DNA from: Betaproteobacteria bacterium
GTDB taxonomy: Bacteria; Pseudomonadota; Gammaproteobacteria; Burkholderiales; SG8-39
Length of the DNA: 64,000 nucleotides
NCBI GenBank assembly: GCA_016195915.1
Contig: JACPYS010000017.1
Coordinates: forward strand, 80,282-144,281
Reading direction: 5' to 3'
The notes under the pieces are model-generated. The model was not told where the DNA came from. It saw only the letters and a list, made by a program, of their open reading frames with translations, and ran no database searches. Below are positions 26,219 through 34,382 of this stretch, piece by piece. Position numbers and translations under genes: made by a program. Positions within the stretch are counted from its first letter, which is position 1; every line of letters starts with the position of its first letter.

Positions 26219-26371
26219 ATGCAAGGCTATGCAATCGGCTTCTTCATTGCCGCGCTCAGTTCGGCCTGTTTCATCGATGCGACGGCGGACGTCGCCAAGC
26301 TTGGCAAGATCGGCACCGTGCTCTTCACGGTCCTGTTCATCGTGACCGAGGGGATCGCGCTGATCGCCTAG
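26219..26371 (+). CDS. 50-residue membrane protein, unknown
   Basis: A short open frame encodes a protein with two hydrophobic stretches (YAIGFFIAALSSACFIDA and TVLFTVLFIVTEGIALIA) joined by a charged DVAKLGKIG loop. A good GGAGG site lies about 7 nt before the ATG, and the gene is divergent from the TctC operon. Its pattern resembles small predicted inner-membrane proteins, but I know no named family. Confidence 0.5.
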   Translation: MQGYAIGFFIAALSSACFIDATADVAKLGKIGTVLFTVLFIVTEGIALIA

Positions 26372-26439
26372 AGCATTTCGAGCGGGCGCGGGCCGCCCGG
26401 CGGTAGGAATGCTTTCGCCGGAGGGGAGGAGAACGCTTT

Positions 26440-26790
26440 TCAGGGTGCGGGCGAACCCACGGAATCAACTGCCCGCTCCGCGTCGAGCGCTTCGTCGCTG
26501 ATCGTGCGCGCCTTGATCGACACCAAAAGGATGCCGATGCCGGCCAGCATATAGCTCGTCGTTTCTGCTGCCTCGAATGCGAGAAGCGTCCACAGGTTGT
26601 TGTGCGGGGTCAGGCCAAGTAACCGGATAGTCGCAAGGGCAAACGATAGAATTGCACCGGACAGCAGCAGCCACGATCCCGTCCAGTGGGGCCGATGGAC
26701 GGCCAGGACCGCCCCGGCGGCAATAAAGAGCAACGCGATGCCGACACAGCGTCCAAGGTAGATCAACTGGCCCCAGAGATCCGCTTCCAT
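26440..26790 (-). CDS. Small membrane protein, unknown function
   Basis: A 116-residue protein with three predicted helices (LGRCVGIALLFIAAGAVLAV, SWLLLSGAILSFALATIRLL, TSYMLAGIGILLVSI) and an acidic cytoplasmic tail. No family recognised. The upstream 196 nt (26791-26986) separates it from the kinase gene; on the plus strand there is a promoter-like TTGAAA-16-TATAGT (26865-26892) with no plus-strand gene after it. Confidence 0.55.
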   Translation of the reverse strand: MEADLWGQLIYLGRCVGIALLFIAAGAVLAVHRPHWTGSWLLLSGAILSFALATIRLLGLTPHNNLWTLLAFEAAETTSYMLAGIGILLVSIKARTISDEALDAERAVDSVGSPAP

Positions 26791-26986
26791 GCTAGCCGAG
26801 CATTGCCCTTGTGACTGATGTGGTGACCCGACGATCGCAATACGTGCACTGCCAATTCAATGGCTTGAAATGACAGAGACTGTGCGTATAGTAACCGCGT
26901 GGGGCTGTTCCCGCCAAGGGTGCTCAACGAAATCGGCGAAACAAGGGCCTCAATTCCCTTTTCCGGCTGGCGCACAACCTGATCCC

Positions 26987-28909
26987 TCAGCTCAGCGCGT
27001 CCAGCGCCTCGACCAGGTCGGCGACGCGCTGCGGGCGGTCTTCGCGACGCTTTTCCAGGCAGGCCTGCACCAGAAGATCGAGTTCGACCGGGATGGGCTG
27101 GCAGGCGGCCTTCGACGCCAGCGGGGGTTCTTCATTGAGGATCTTGCTGGTCAGTGCGAGGTCGTCCGTGCCCTCGAATATCTTCTTCCCGGTGAGCAGG
27201 TAAAACGCGACCGCACCGACGGCGTAGATGTCGGCGCGTGCGTCCACGTCGGCGGGATCGCGCAGGCGCTCGGGCGACATGTAGAGCGGGGTGCCGAGGA
27301 TGCGCAGGTTGCGCGTGAGGTCGCGGCTATGCGCGGCGGTAACGCTTTTTACGAGCCCGAAATCGAGGATCTTCACCAGGTCCCGTTCACCGCCACGCTG
27401 GCAGAGCATGATGTTCTCCGGCTTGATGTCCCGGTGAACCAGTCCCGCCGCATGCGCGACGGTGAGGCCGGCGCAGAGTTGGCGCAGTATGCGCACCGCG
27501 CGCGCCACGGGGATGCATGCCGGTGGCTTGCCTTCGCGCTCGACCAGTTCGCCGAGGTTGATTCCGTCGAGGTACTCCATCGCGTAGTAGAGCAGTCCGT
27601 CGGCGCTGCGGCCGTAGTCGTAGATTTCCACCACGTTAGAATGCGACAGCTGGCTCGCGAGCTGCACTTCGCGCTCGAAGCGCGCGATCATTTCGTCGCT
27701 CGCTCGCGCCGGCTTGAGCAGCTTCACCGCGCAGGGGCGCTTGAGCAGGTCGTGGCGCGCGAGGTACACATTCGCCATGCCGCCTTCGCCGATGCTGCGC
27801 TCGAGCCGGTAGGCACCCACCTTGCGTTGTCCGCCCAGCTCGCCGCGCAGGCGCAGCAACGAGATGCCGGACCAGAGCGCTGCCGCGACCGCGATGACCA
27901 GCGCGCCGAAGACGATGCCGAACGCGGTCCGCAGGTAACTGAGCGGCGCGTAGGCTTCGGCAGCGCCGATTTCGATCGCGACGCCGAGGCCGAGGTCCTC
28001 CACCCAGCGCCAGGCGCCGACGACTTCGACCCCGAGATCGTTGCGGTACGGCTCCAGCGAGCTGCCCGCACGCGCCCCGGGACCAGCCCCGGGCATGGTG
28101 AAGCGCGTGTTGCCGTCGAAGCGGCTGCGGGTGAGAAGCGCATTGCGCTCGTCGAAAGCGAACAGTTCGCCGGTCTCGCCAGGGTGCGCCGCGGCGAGAA
28201 TCGCCGAGAGCACGCCGTCGGCCGGCTCGGCGATGCCGAGCGCGGCGATCACCTGACCGCCGGCGGCATGCACCGGTGTTGCGATCCAGCCGAAGGCCTG
28301 GCCCTCACGCAGCCGCGGCGGCGATTCGACGCGATCGGCATCCCGATAGGGGCGGATGAAACGCGATTCGCCGCGAAACACCGGTTCGAGCAGCGGCCGG
28401 AACTGCTTTTCGGTCACGCGCAGGCCGCAGTACTCCGGGAAACGCGTTGCCAGCAGCCTGCCGTCGGGCGCAGTGACGTTGAAGGTGGAATCGCCGACCT
28501 CACGCAGCAGCGGCCGCAGCACCTCCTCGACGCGGGCACGCGCCGGGCCGCCGCAGAGTTCCTCGCGCGCGGCATCCGGCCGCAACGCAACCGCCGCGAG
28601 CTTCGCCACGGCATCCTGCACGCCCGGCTCGCGCGCGATGCGCTCCGCATCGCCGATTTCCTCGCGCAGCCAGACGCGCAGCGCGTTGACCTGTGCGTCG
28701 AGCAGGCTCTTCATGGTGCCGGCACGCAGTTCCCGCAGCGAGCCCTCGACCGCGGTGTAGGTCCAGTAGCCCAGGCCGAGCAGGAGCGCGGCAGACAGCA
28801 GGACCAGCGCAATCCGGCCGGGCGTGAACCAGCGCGCGTCCCGCCGCGGAAGGATTTCGTCGCCGGGATGGCTGGTTGTCGAATTCAACAAACGAAGTGT
28901 GCGACCCAT
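26987..28909 (-). CDS. Membrane Ser/Thr protein kinase with N-terminal periplasmic Cache-like sensor
   Basis: A 640-residue receptor kinase. Helix 1 spans about 31-52, a periplasmic region of about 270 residues resembling dCache sensors follows (FNVTAPDGRLLATRFPEYCG, FDERNALLTRSRFDG), helix 2 spans about 327-349, and a Hanks-type kinase domain fills 365-640. Kinase residues are intact: GEGGMANVY, Lys396 in CAVKLL, HRDIKPEN at 492-499, DFG at 516-518 and MSPE at 544-547. In most bacterial Ser/Thr kinases the catalytic domain is N-terminal, so this is histidine-kinase-like topology. The ATG at 28909 was chosen; the frame extends to 29023. A TctC gene lies divergently 75 nt away. Confidence 0.87.
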   Translation of the reverse strand: MGRTLRLLNSTTSHPGDEILPRRDARWFTPGRIALVLLSAALLLGLGYWTYTAVEGSLRELRAGTMKSLLDAQVNALRVWLREEIGDAERIAREPGVQDAVAKLAAVALRPDAAREELCGGPARARVEEVLRPLLREVGDSTFNVTAPDGRLLATRFPEYCGLRVTEKQFRPLLEPVFRGESRFIRPYRDADRVESPPRLREGQAFGWIATPVHAAGGQVIAALGIAEPADGVLSAILAAAHPGETGELFAFDERNALLTRSRFDGNTRFTMPGAGPGARAGSSLEPYRNDLGVEVVGAWRWVEDLGLGVAIEIGAAEAYAPLSYLRTAFGIVFGALVIAVAAALWSGISLLRLRGELGGQRKVGAYRLERSIGEGGMANVYLARHDLLKRPCAVKLLKPARASDEMIARFEREVQLASQLSHSNVVEIYDYGRSADGLLYYAMEYLDGINLGELVEREGKPPACIPVARAVRILRQLCAGLTVAHAAGLVHRDIKPENIMLCQRGGERDLVKILDFGLVKSVTAAHSRDLTRNLRILGTPLYMSPERLRDPADVDARADIYAVGAVAFYLLTGKKIFEGTDDLALTSKILNEEPPLASKAACQPIPVELDLLVQACLEKRREDRPQRVADLVEALDALS

Positions 28910-28983
28910 GGAACGGAAGGTAACGCACCGGCGCCGGGGTTGTACATGGCGTAAGCTGTCTTCCTGGGAGAGGAGGAAGTCCA

Positions 28984-29949
28984 ATGTATCTTGCGATCCG
29001 TATTGCCGCATTCGCCGCCGCATTCGCGGCAGCGCTTTCTGCCGCAGCCCAGTCGTACCCCACCCGAGCCATCACGCTGGTCGTACCCTATCCGCCGGGC
29101 GGGCTGATCGACCTCGTGGCCCGCATCGTCCAGCCGAAGCTGCAGGCGGAACTCGGCGGCGCGATCGCCGTGGAGAACCGCAGCGGCGCGGGCGGGAACG
29201 TTGGCGCCGAGGTGGTGGCGCGCTCTGCGCCCGACGGGTACACCATGCTGCTCGGTAACCCGTCGCTCGCCCTTTCCGACCATATCTACCCGAAGCTGAG
29301 CTACAAGCCGTTGCAGGACCTCGCCTATGTCGGGCAGTACGGTACGGTGCCCAACGTGCTGGTGGTCAACACCGCGCTGCCGGTGCACAACGTCCCTGAA
29401 TTGATCGCCTACGCGAAGAAGAGCCCCGGCAAGCTGAACTACGGCTCACCCGGTTACGGCACTTCTCCGCAGATGTCGATGGAGCTGTTCAAGGCGATGA
29501 CCGGCACCTTCATCGTGCACATCCCGTTTCGCGGCGCGGGCCCTGCCACGGCCGCGCTCTTCGCCAACGACACCCAGTTGATGTTCGACAATCTTCCTCC
29601 GCAAGCGGGCAACATCAAGGCCGGGAAGGTGCGCGCGCTTGCGCTCACCAGCCTGAAGCGCGTGTCGGTGTTTCCGGACGTGCCGACGCTCGACGAGATG
29701 GGCCTCAAGGGATACGAGGTCAGCTCGTGGTTCGGCATCAACGTGCGTGCGGGAACGCCGCCGGAGATCATCGGCCGCATCAACCAGGCGCTCAACCGCG
29801 CGACTTCCGACCCGAAGGTGCGCGAGCAGCTCGAGTCGCGCGGCGCGACGGTGATCCAGGGCACGCCCGAGCAATATCTGGCCTACGTCAAGGCGGAGAA
29901 CGCCAAATGGGGGCCGGTCGTCAAGCGGGCGAACATCGTTGCCGAGTGA
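28984..29949 (+). CDS. TctC/Bug-type substrate-binding protein (3)
   Basis: A 321-residue periplasmic binding protein with an Ala-rich signal peptide (IRIAAFAAAFAAALSAAAQ) and Bug motifs YPTRAITLVVPYPPGGLID, NRSGAGGNVGAEVVARSAPDG and FIVHIPFRGAGPA. A strong GGAGAGGAGG precedes the ATG. It is divergent from the sensor kinase; whether the kinase senses the same ligand is speculation. A frameshifted hydrolase gene follows. Confidence 0.9.
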   Translation: MYLAIRIAAFAAAFAAALSAAAQSYPTRAITLVVPYPPGGLIDLVARIVQPKLQAELGGAIAVENRSGAGGNVGAEVVARSAPDGYTMLLGNPSLALSDHIYPKLSYKPLQDLAYVGQYGTVPNVLVVNTALPVHNVPELIAYAKKSPGKLNYGSPGYGTSPQMSMELFKAMTGTFIVHIPFRGAGPATAALFANDTQLMFDNLPPQAGNIKAGKVRALALTSLKRVSVFPDVPTLDEMGLKGYEVSSWFGINVRAGTPPEIIGRINQALNRATSDPKVREQLESRGATVIQGTPEQYLAYVKAENAKWGPVVKRANIVAE

Positions 29950-30007
29950 GCGCGACACAGTAAGACGAGGCGAGCCTCCGGCGCTTTTGGTCCTCAGGCG
30001 GGCCGGC

Positions 30008-30719
30008 ATGCTGGGCATCATTCTGTTGTGCGCCCTGGTGCGCGCGCACGCGCAGCAGGCCATCGATATTCAATCTGCGGACGGGCGCGTGGTCCATGCT
30101 GCATGGATGCCTGCCGGGAAGGCCGAACGCTGGATCGTCTCGCTGCACGGCACCCGGGGCTCCGCGAAGACCGACCTCGGTCTGTGGCAACGTAACCTCG
30201 CCTCGCACGGCATCGGCGTGCTCGCCATCCAGTGGTGGCTCGGTCGCGGCGACGGGCCGGCGGCCTACCTCGCGCCCACCGACAGTCTACCGCGAGATCG
30301 ACAACGCCGCGCGCAAACTCGGCATCGCTCCAGGCAGCGCGCTGCTGCACGGCTTCAGCCGCGGTTCCGCGAACATCTATGCGGTCGCGGCGCTCGACGC
30401 GGGGCGCGGCCGACGGCTGTTTTCGCTCGTGGTCGCGAATTCGGGCGGGGTTGCGCTCGATTACCCTCCGACGCGCGACCTCGTGGAAGGCCGCTACGGC
30501 ACGCGACCGCTCGCCGGCACGCGCTGGATCACAGTTTGCGGCGAGCGAGATCCGCATCCCGATCGTGACGGCTGCCCGGGCATGCGACGCACCGCCGGGT
30601 GGCTGCGCGAGCAGGGCGCACAGATCGTCGCCGCGATCGAGGACGCCGAGGGCGGCCACGGCGTGCTGCACAGGAATCCCCGCCACGTCGCGCGTGTGCT
30701 CGAGTTGTTCAGCCGTTAA
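30008..30719 (+). pseudogene. Exported alpha/beta-hydrolase-like protein broken by a +1 frameshift
   Basis: The first part (ATG 30008, signal peptide MLGIILLCALVRAHAQQ, then WIVSLHGTRGSAKTDLGLWQ and WWLGRGDGPAAYLAPTD) and the second part (VYREIDNAARKLGIAPGSAL, LLHGFSRGSANIYAVAAL, ending LFSR at 30719) lie in frames one base apart. They join smoothly near 30282-30290 into one alpha/beta hydrolase with nucleophile motif GFSRGS and a C-terminal GGHGVLH. One extra base, or a sequencing error, would explain it. Confidence 0.7.
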
Positions 30720-30751
30720 GGATGGCGGCGACATGATATAGACTTCAAACG

Positions 30752-32035
30752 ATGGCGGGCGATCAGCTGACAGGGAGTGCGGCTTCTCCGGAGAACGCCA
30801 GTCGCCGCGCGCGTCGCCGGGCGTTTCGCGTGCGCATGGCCGCGATGGTCGCGGCAAGTTATGCAGTCGATAGCGTCCTGCTGGCGCTGTTCGTTCTTGC
30901 CGGCACCATTCCGGCGATGGTGGCAGTGGCCTACGGCGCTGCCGGCGCATTGGCGACAGGGCTGCAGTGGGCCAGTTACCGCGGCGGCTGGAGCGAGCGG
31001 TTTCACGACAGTTACCTGGCGGCCCCGTTCGTGCTTGTGCATGCCGGCGTTTCGATCGCATCCCTGTGGGCAGCGCCGGCGGTGGGGTTCATGTTCATCT
31101 CGGTGCTGTTCGTCATCTGCGCGTTTGGCGCGCTCCGACTGACCAGGCGAGAGTTCGTCGTGGTATGTACGATCGTGGCGGTTGCTGCGGGTGCCGCATT
31201 CGCGTTCGCGGGCCAGCGGCCGTCGATCCCTGGCTCGACGCCGGCCGAGCTTTTTCTTTCCTGGCTGGTCCTCGCGCTGACGCTCGGCCGCTGCTTCGTG
31301 GTGGGTCTGTATGGGAGCGCGATCCGGGGATCCCTCGATTCGATGGTGCGCCGCCGAACCGCAGAGTTGACCACCGCGTTGCGCGAGGTCGAGTCCCTCA
31401 GCTATACGATTTCGCACCACATGCGCGCACCGGCGCGCGCGGTCAATGCCGCGGCGCGCATGATCGAGATCGATCACGGCAACGAGCTCACCGAAGCCAT
31501 GCGCTCCTTGGTAGGCCGTATCGCGGACGTCTCCACGGACATGGGCGCGATGGTCGACGGCCTGATCGAGTTGCTGCACATTGCGCGGGCCGAGCCTGTC
31601 CGGCGCACCGTGGACATCACTGGCGAGGCCGATGCCGTGTGGGATGCGCTCGCGGCGGCCGGAGTCGTGAGCGAAGCGAGATTTGAGGCGGAGCCGGGCC
31701 TGAGCGTGACGGCCGACCCGGAGATGCTGCGGCGCCTGCTGCACTTACTGCTCGAGAACGCCTGCAAGTTCACGCACGGTAGACCGGGTGCGAACGTCTG
31801 GTTCGGTCGCCGAGCCGATGGCGCGATCTTCGTGCGTGACAACGGCGTCGGATTCGACGCGGCTTACTCGGACAAGCTGTTTCATCCGTTTGAGCACCTG
31901 CACCGCGCAGGCGAGTTCAAGGGCTATGGCCTCGGACTCGCGCTGGCGCGCCGGATCGTCGAGCGCCATGGTGGCCGGATCTGGGCGGAGTCGGCGCCGG
32001 GTGCAGGCTCGACGTTCTTCTTTACGCTGCCCTGA
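30752..32035 (+). CDS. Orphan membrane histidine kinase
   Basis: A 427-residue sensor kinase. About six hydrophobic helices occupy residues 30-195 without a recognisable periplasmic domain. The dimerisation domain has SYTISHHMRAPARAV, where the usual SHDLRAP reads SHHMRAP; the first His is the expected phosphoacceptor. ATPase boxes are present: LLLENACKFTHG (N), VRDNGVGFD (G1), FEHLHRAGEFKGYGLGLALA (F/G2). No response regulator is adjacent, so its partner is elsewhere. The organisation resembles the bacteriophytochrome/cyanobacterial-type C-terminal module. Confidence 0.88.
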   Translation: MAGDQLTGSAASPENASRRARRRAFRVRMAAMVAASYAVDSVLLALFVLAGTIPAMVAVAYGAAGALATGLQWASYRGGWSERFHDSYLAAPFVLVHAGVSIASLWAAPAVGFMFISVLFVICAFGALRLTRREFVVVCTIVAVAAGAAFAFAGQRPSIPGSTPAELFLSWLVLALTLGRCFVVGLYGSAIRGSLDSMVRRRTAELTTALREVESLSYTISHHMRAPARAVNAAARMIEIDHGNELTEAMRSLVGRIADVSTDMGAMVDGLIELLHIARAEPVRRTVDITGEADAVWDALAAAGVVSEARFEAEPGLSVTADPEMLRRLLHLLLENACKFTHGRPGANVWFGRRADGAIFVRDNGVGFDAAYSDKLFHPFEHLHRAGEFKGYGLGLALARRIVERHGGRIWAESAPGAGSTFFFTLP

Positions 32036-32274
32036 TTGCCGCGCCGTGGAGCGACGCCGGAATGACGATTTTCTCTACCGGCCGCTTGCTGGCTGAACTT
32101 CATCAAGAATCCGCAATAGGCTTGATACGGGTATTGCGCGGGCAACCCGATCGATCCAGCGTTTCGGCGCGAGCGCTTCGAGGCGTGCAATTGCATCATG
32201 CATAATGGCCAGAGCGTCCGCGTGGCGGGCGCGGGACGCTGGTGACAGGCCTCGTTCGGCCAGGGAGAGAACCC

Positions 32275-33285
32275 GTGGGAATTTCAGCACTCAAACCGCT
32301 CGGCCTTGCACTTGTGGTGCTTGGTGCCGTGTTCGCGAGTTCCGCCGGCCTGGCGCAGCCGAAGGTCGTCATCTACTCGTCGAACGATGACACCTTGCAC
32401 AAGCTGGTGTTCACGGCATTCACGAAGGAAACCGGCATCGCCGTGGAGCCCGTCACCGCCGGCTCGGGCGTGGTCGTCAAACGCATTCAGACCGAGAAGG
32501 ACAGGCCCGGCGGCGACATCGTCTGGGGAGTAAGCCGTTCGCTGCTGGAGACCAACAAGCAACTCTTCGCGCCGTATCGGTCGAAGCATCACGAGGCGAT
32601 TCCGCCCGAGCTTCGCGATCCGGCGGATCTGTGGATCGGCACCAATCTGCATTTGATGGTGATCCTGCAGAACACCAAGGTGCTGCCCGAGGGCCAAGGT
32701 CCGAAGGCATGGGCCGATCTGCTCGATCCGAAGTGGAAGGGTAAGATCGCCTTTACCGATCCTGCCAACTCCGGATCGGCCTATACCACCATCACCATGT
32801 TGGTCGAGTTGTTCGGCGGCGGCGACGCGGGCTGGGCCAAGGTCAAGCAACTCATCGCCAACACGCGCGTTCTCAACCGTTCTTCGCTGGTGTTCCAGGG
32901 GGTCGGGAATGGCGAGTATCCGCTCGGTATCTCACTTGAGTACGCGGGCCATGTCTGGGCCGCCGGTGGCGCGCCGGTGAAGACCGTTTATCCCGCCGAC
33001 GGCACGCTGGCGCAGATGGAAGGCGTGGCCATCGTCAAGGGTGGCCCCAACGCCGAGGCGGCCAGGGCTTTTGTCGACTACGTCAATCGCAAGGATGTGC
33101 GCGAGATGATCATCAAGGGCACCTTCCGCCGTCCGGCGCGCCAGGATCTCGATCTCGCAAAGCTGCCCGGCAGCATGCCGGCGCTGTCGGCGCTCAAGCT
33201 TCTTCCGTACAAGGAGGAGGCATGGACGGCGGCGCGCGCGGCCACGCTCGACAAGATCAAGGACATGGTCCAGCAGACCCGCTGA
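32275..33285 (+). CDS. ABC transporter substrate-binding protein, iron/carboxylate type (1)
   Basis: A 336-residue periplasmic protein with signal peptide LGLALVVLGAVFASSAGLAQ and a FutA/AfuA-like fold: KVVIYSSNDDTLHKLVFTAF, GDIVWGVSRS, WADLLDPKWKGKIAFTDP and a C-terminal VDYVNRKDVREMI. Such proteins bind Fe(III) or organic ligands; the Tyr ligands of ferric-binding proteins cannot be assigned by eye. The GTG at 32275 follows GGGAGAG and starts the signal peptide. It opens a three-gene importer operon. The 239 nt upstream (32036-32274) hold no gene I accept. Confidence 0.86.
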   Translation: MGISALKPLGLALVVLGAVFASSAGLAQPKVVIYSSNDDTLHKLVFTAFTKETGIAVEPVTAGSGVVVKRIQTEKDRPGGDIVWGVSRSLLETNKQLFAPYRSKHHEAIPPELRDPADLWIGTNLHLMVILQNTKVLPEGQGPKAWADLLDPKWKGKIAFTDPANSGSAYTTITMLVELFGGGDAGWAKVKQLIANTRVLNRSSLVFQGVGNGEYPLGISLEYAGHVWAAGGAPVKTVYPADGTLAQMEGVAIVKGGPNAEAARAFVDYVNRKDVREMIIKGTFRRPARQDLDLAKLPGSMPALSALKLLPYKEEAWTAARAATLDKIKDMVQQTR

Positions 33286-33299
33286 CGCCTGGGGCCGGC

Positions 33300-34382
33300 T
33301 TGGGCACGATTGCGATCGAAGGGGTACGCCGCTCGTTCGGATCGGTTGAGGCGGTTCGTCACCTCTCGCTCGATATCCGCGACAGCGAGTTTTTCACGCT
33401 GCTCGGGCCGTCTGGTTGCGGCAAGACCACGCTGCTGCGCATGATCGCGGGCTTCACCGAGCCCGACGCGGGCGAGATCCGCATCGGCGGCAAGCGCATC
33501 GACACGCTGCCGCCGCACCGCCGCAATATCGGCATGGTGTTTCAGAACTACGCGATCTTTCCCAACCTCACGGTGGCCGGCAACATCGCCTACGGCCTCA
33601 AGGCGCGCAAGTTCGCTCCCGACGAGATCGCCCGACGCGTGACCGAGGCGCTGGTACTCGTGCGCCTGTCCGGCTACGGCGAGCGCTGGCCGCATCAGCT
33701 ATCGGGCGGTCAGCTGCAGCGGGTGGCGATCGCCCGCGCGCTGGTGATCCGGCCCGAAGTGCTGTTGCTCGACGAGCCGCTCTCCAATCTAGATGCCCGG
33801 TTGCGGGTCGACATGCGCGGCGAGATCCGCGAGCTGCAGCAAAGGCTGGGGATTACCACGGTCTATGTCACGCACGACCAGGAGGAAGCGCTCGCCGTGT
33901 CTCAGCGCATCGCCGTGATGCACAGCGGGCGCATCGAACAGCTTGGCGCGCCCGAGGAGATCTATCGCAAGCCCGCGAGCCTGTTCGTCGCCCGGTTCAT
34001 GGGTACGACCAATGTGCTGCGCGGTGTCGCCGGGGCTCGCGATGACTGCGGAACACGCGTGCGGGTCGGCCCGTCCGAACTGTTGGTGCCCGTCCTCGAC
34101 GCCCGCGAAGGCGAAGCCCTCAGCCTGTGCATCAGGCCCGAGGCCCTGCGTGTCATCGTGGGCGGTGAACCGCTTGCCGCGGATTCGGCGCGGCTCGAGG
34201 CGACCGTGCGCAAGACCGAATTCGTCGGGGCGCTGGTCCGTCTCGACGCAGAACTGGCCGATGGCACCCCTCTCAAGGTTGCCGTGCTCGACGACCCCGT
34301 TGCCGGTGCTGCGCCGGGGAGCCGCATTGCGCTCGCCTACGACCCGGCTCGCGTCACGGTCTTCCGTGAGGGCGCGCCATGA
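33300..34382 (+). CDS. ABC transporter ATPase, FbpC/PotA type (1)
   Basis: A 360-residue ATPase with Walker A GPSGCGKTT, Q-loop MVFQNYAIFPNLTV, signature LSGGQLQRVAIARAL, Walker B VLLLDEPLSNLDA and H-loop TVYVTHDQEEAL, followed by a TOBE regulatory domain. The frame opens inside the upstream gene at 33222; the TTG at 33300, 15 nt after the binding-protein stop, is the likeliest start but is uncertain. Its stop overlaps the permease ATG (ATGA). Confidence 0.88.
   Translation: MGTIAIEGVRRSFGSVEAVRHLSLDIRDSEFFTLLGPSGCGKTTLLRMIAGFTEPDAGEIRIGGKRIDTLPPHRRNIGMVFQNYAIFPNLTVAGNIAYGLKARKFAPDEIARRVTEALVLVRLSGYGERWPHQLSGGQLQRVAIARALVIRPEVLLLDEPLSNLDARLRVDMRGEIRELQQRLGITTVYVTHDQEEALAVSQRIAVMHSGRIEQLGAPEEIYRKPASLFVARFMGTTNVLRGVAGARDDCGTRVRVGPSELLVPVLDAREGEALSLCIRPEALRVIVGGEPLAADSARLEATVRKTEFVGALVRLDAELADGTPLKVAVLDDPVAGAAPGSRIALAYDPARVTVFREGAP

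Noticed and set aside
26870..28954. 694-residue plus-strand frame with a promoter-like TTGAAA-16-TATAGT at its start
   Set aside because: It is a shadow of the Ser/Thr kinase gene, rich in Arg/His/Ala/Gly with no domain; the promoter-like match may be chance or an antisense transcript.
32075..32290. 71-residue minus-strand frame upstream of the first ABC binding protein
   Set aside because: Its composition is plausible, but it starts with GTG without a ribosome site, is preceded at once by a stop, and overlaps the start of a well-supported gene.
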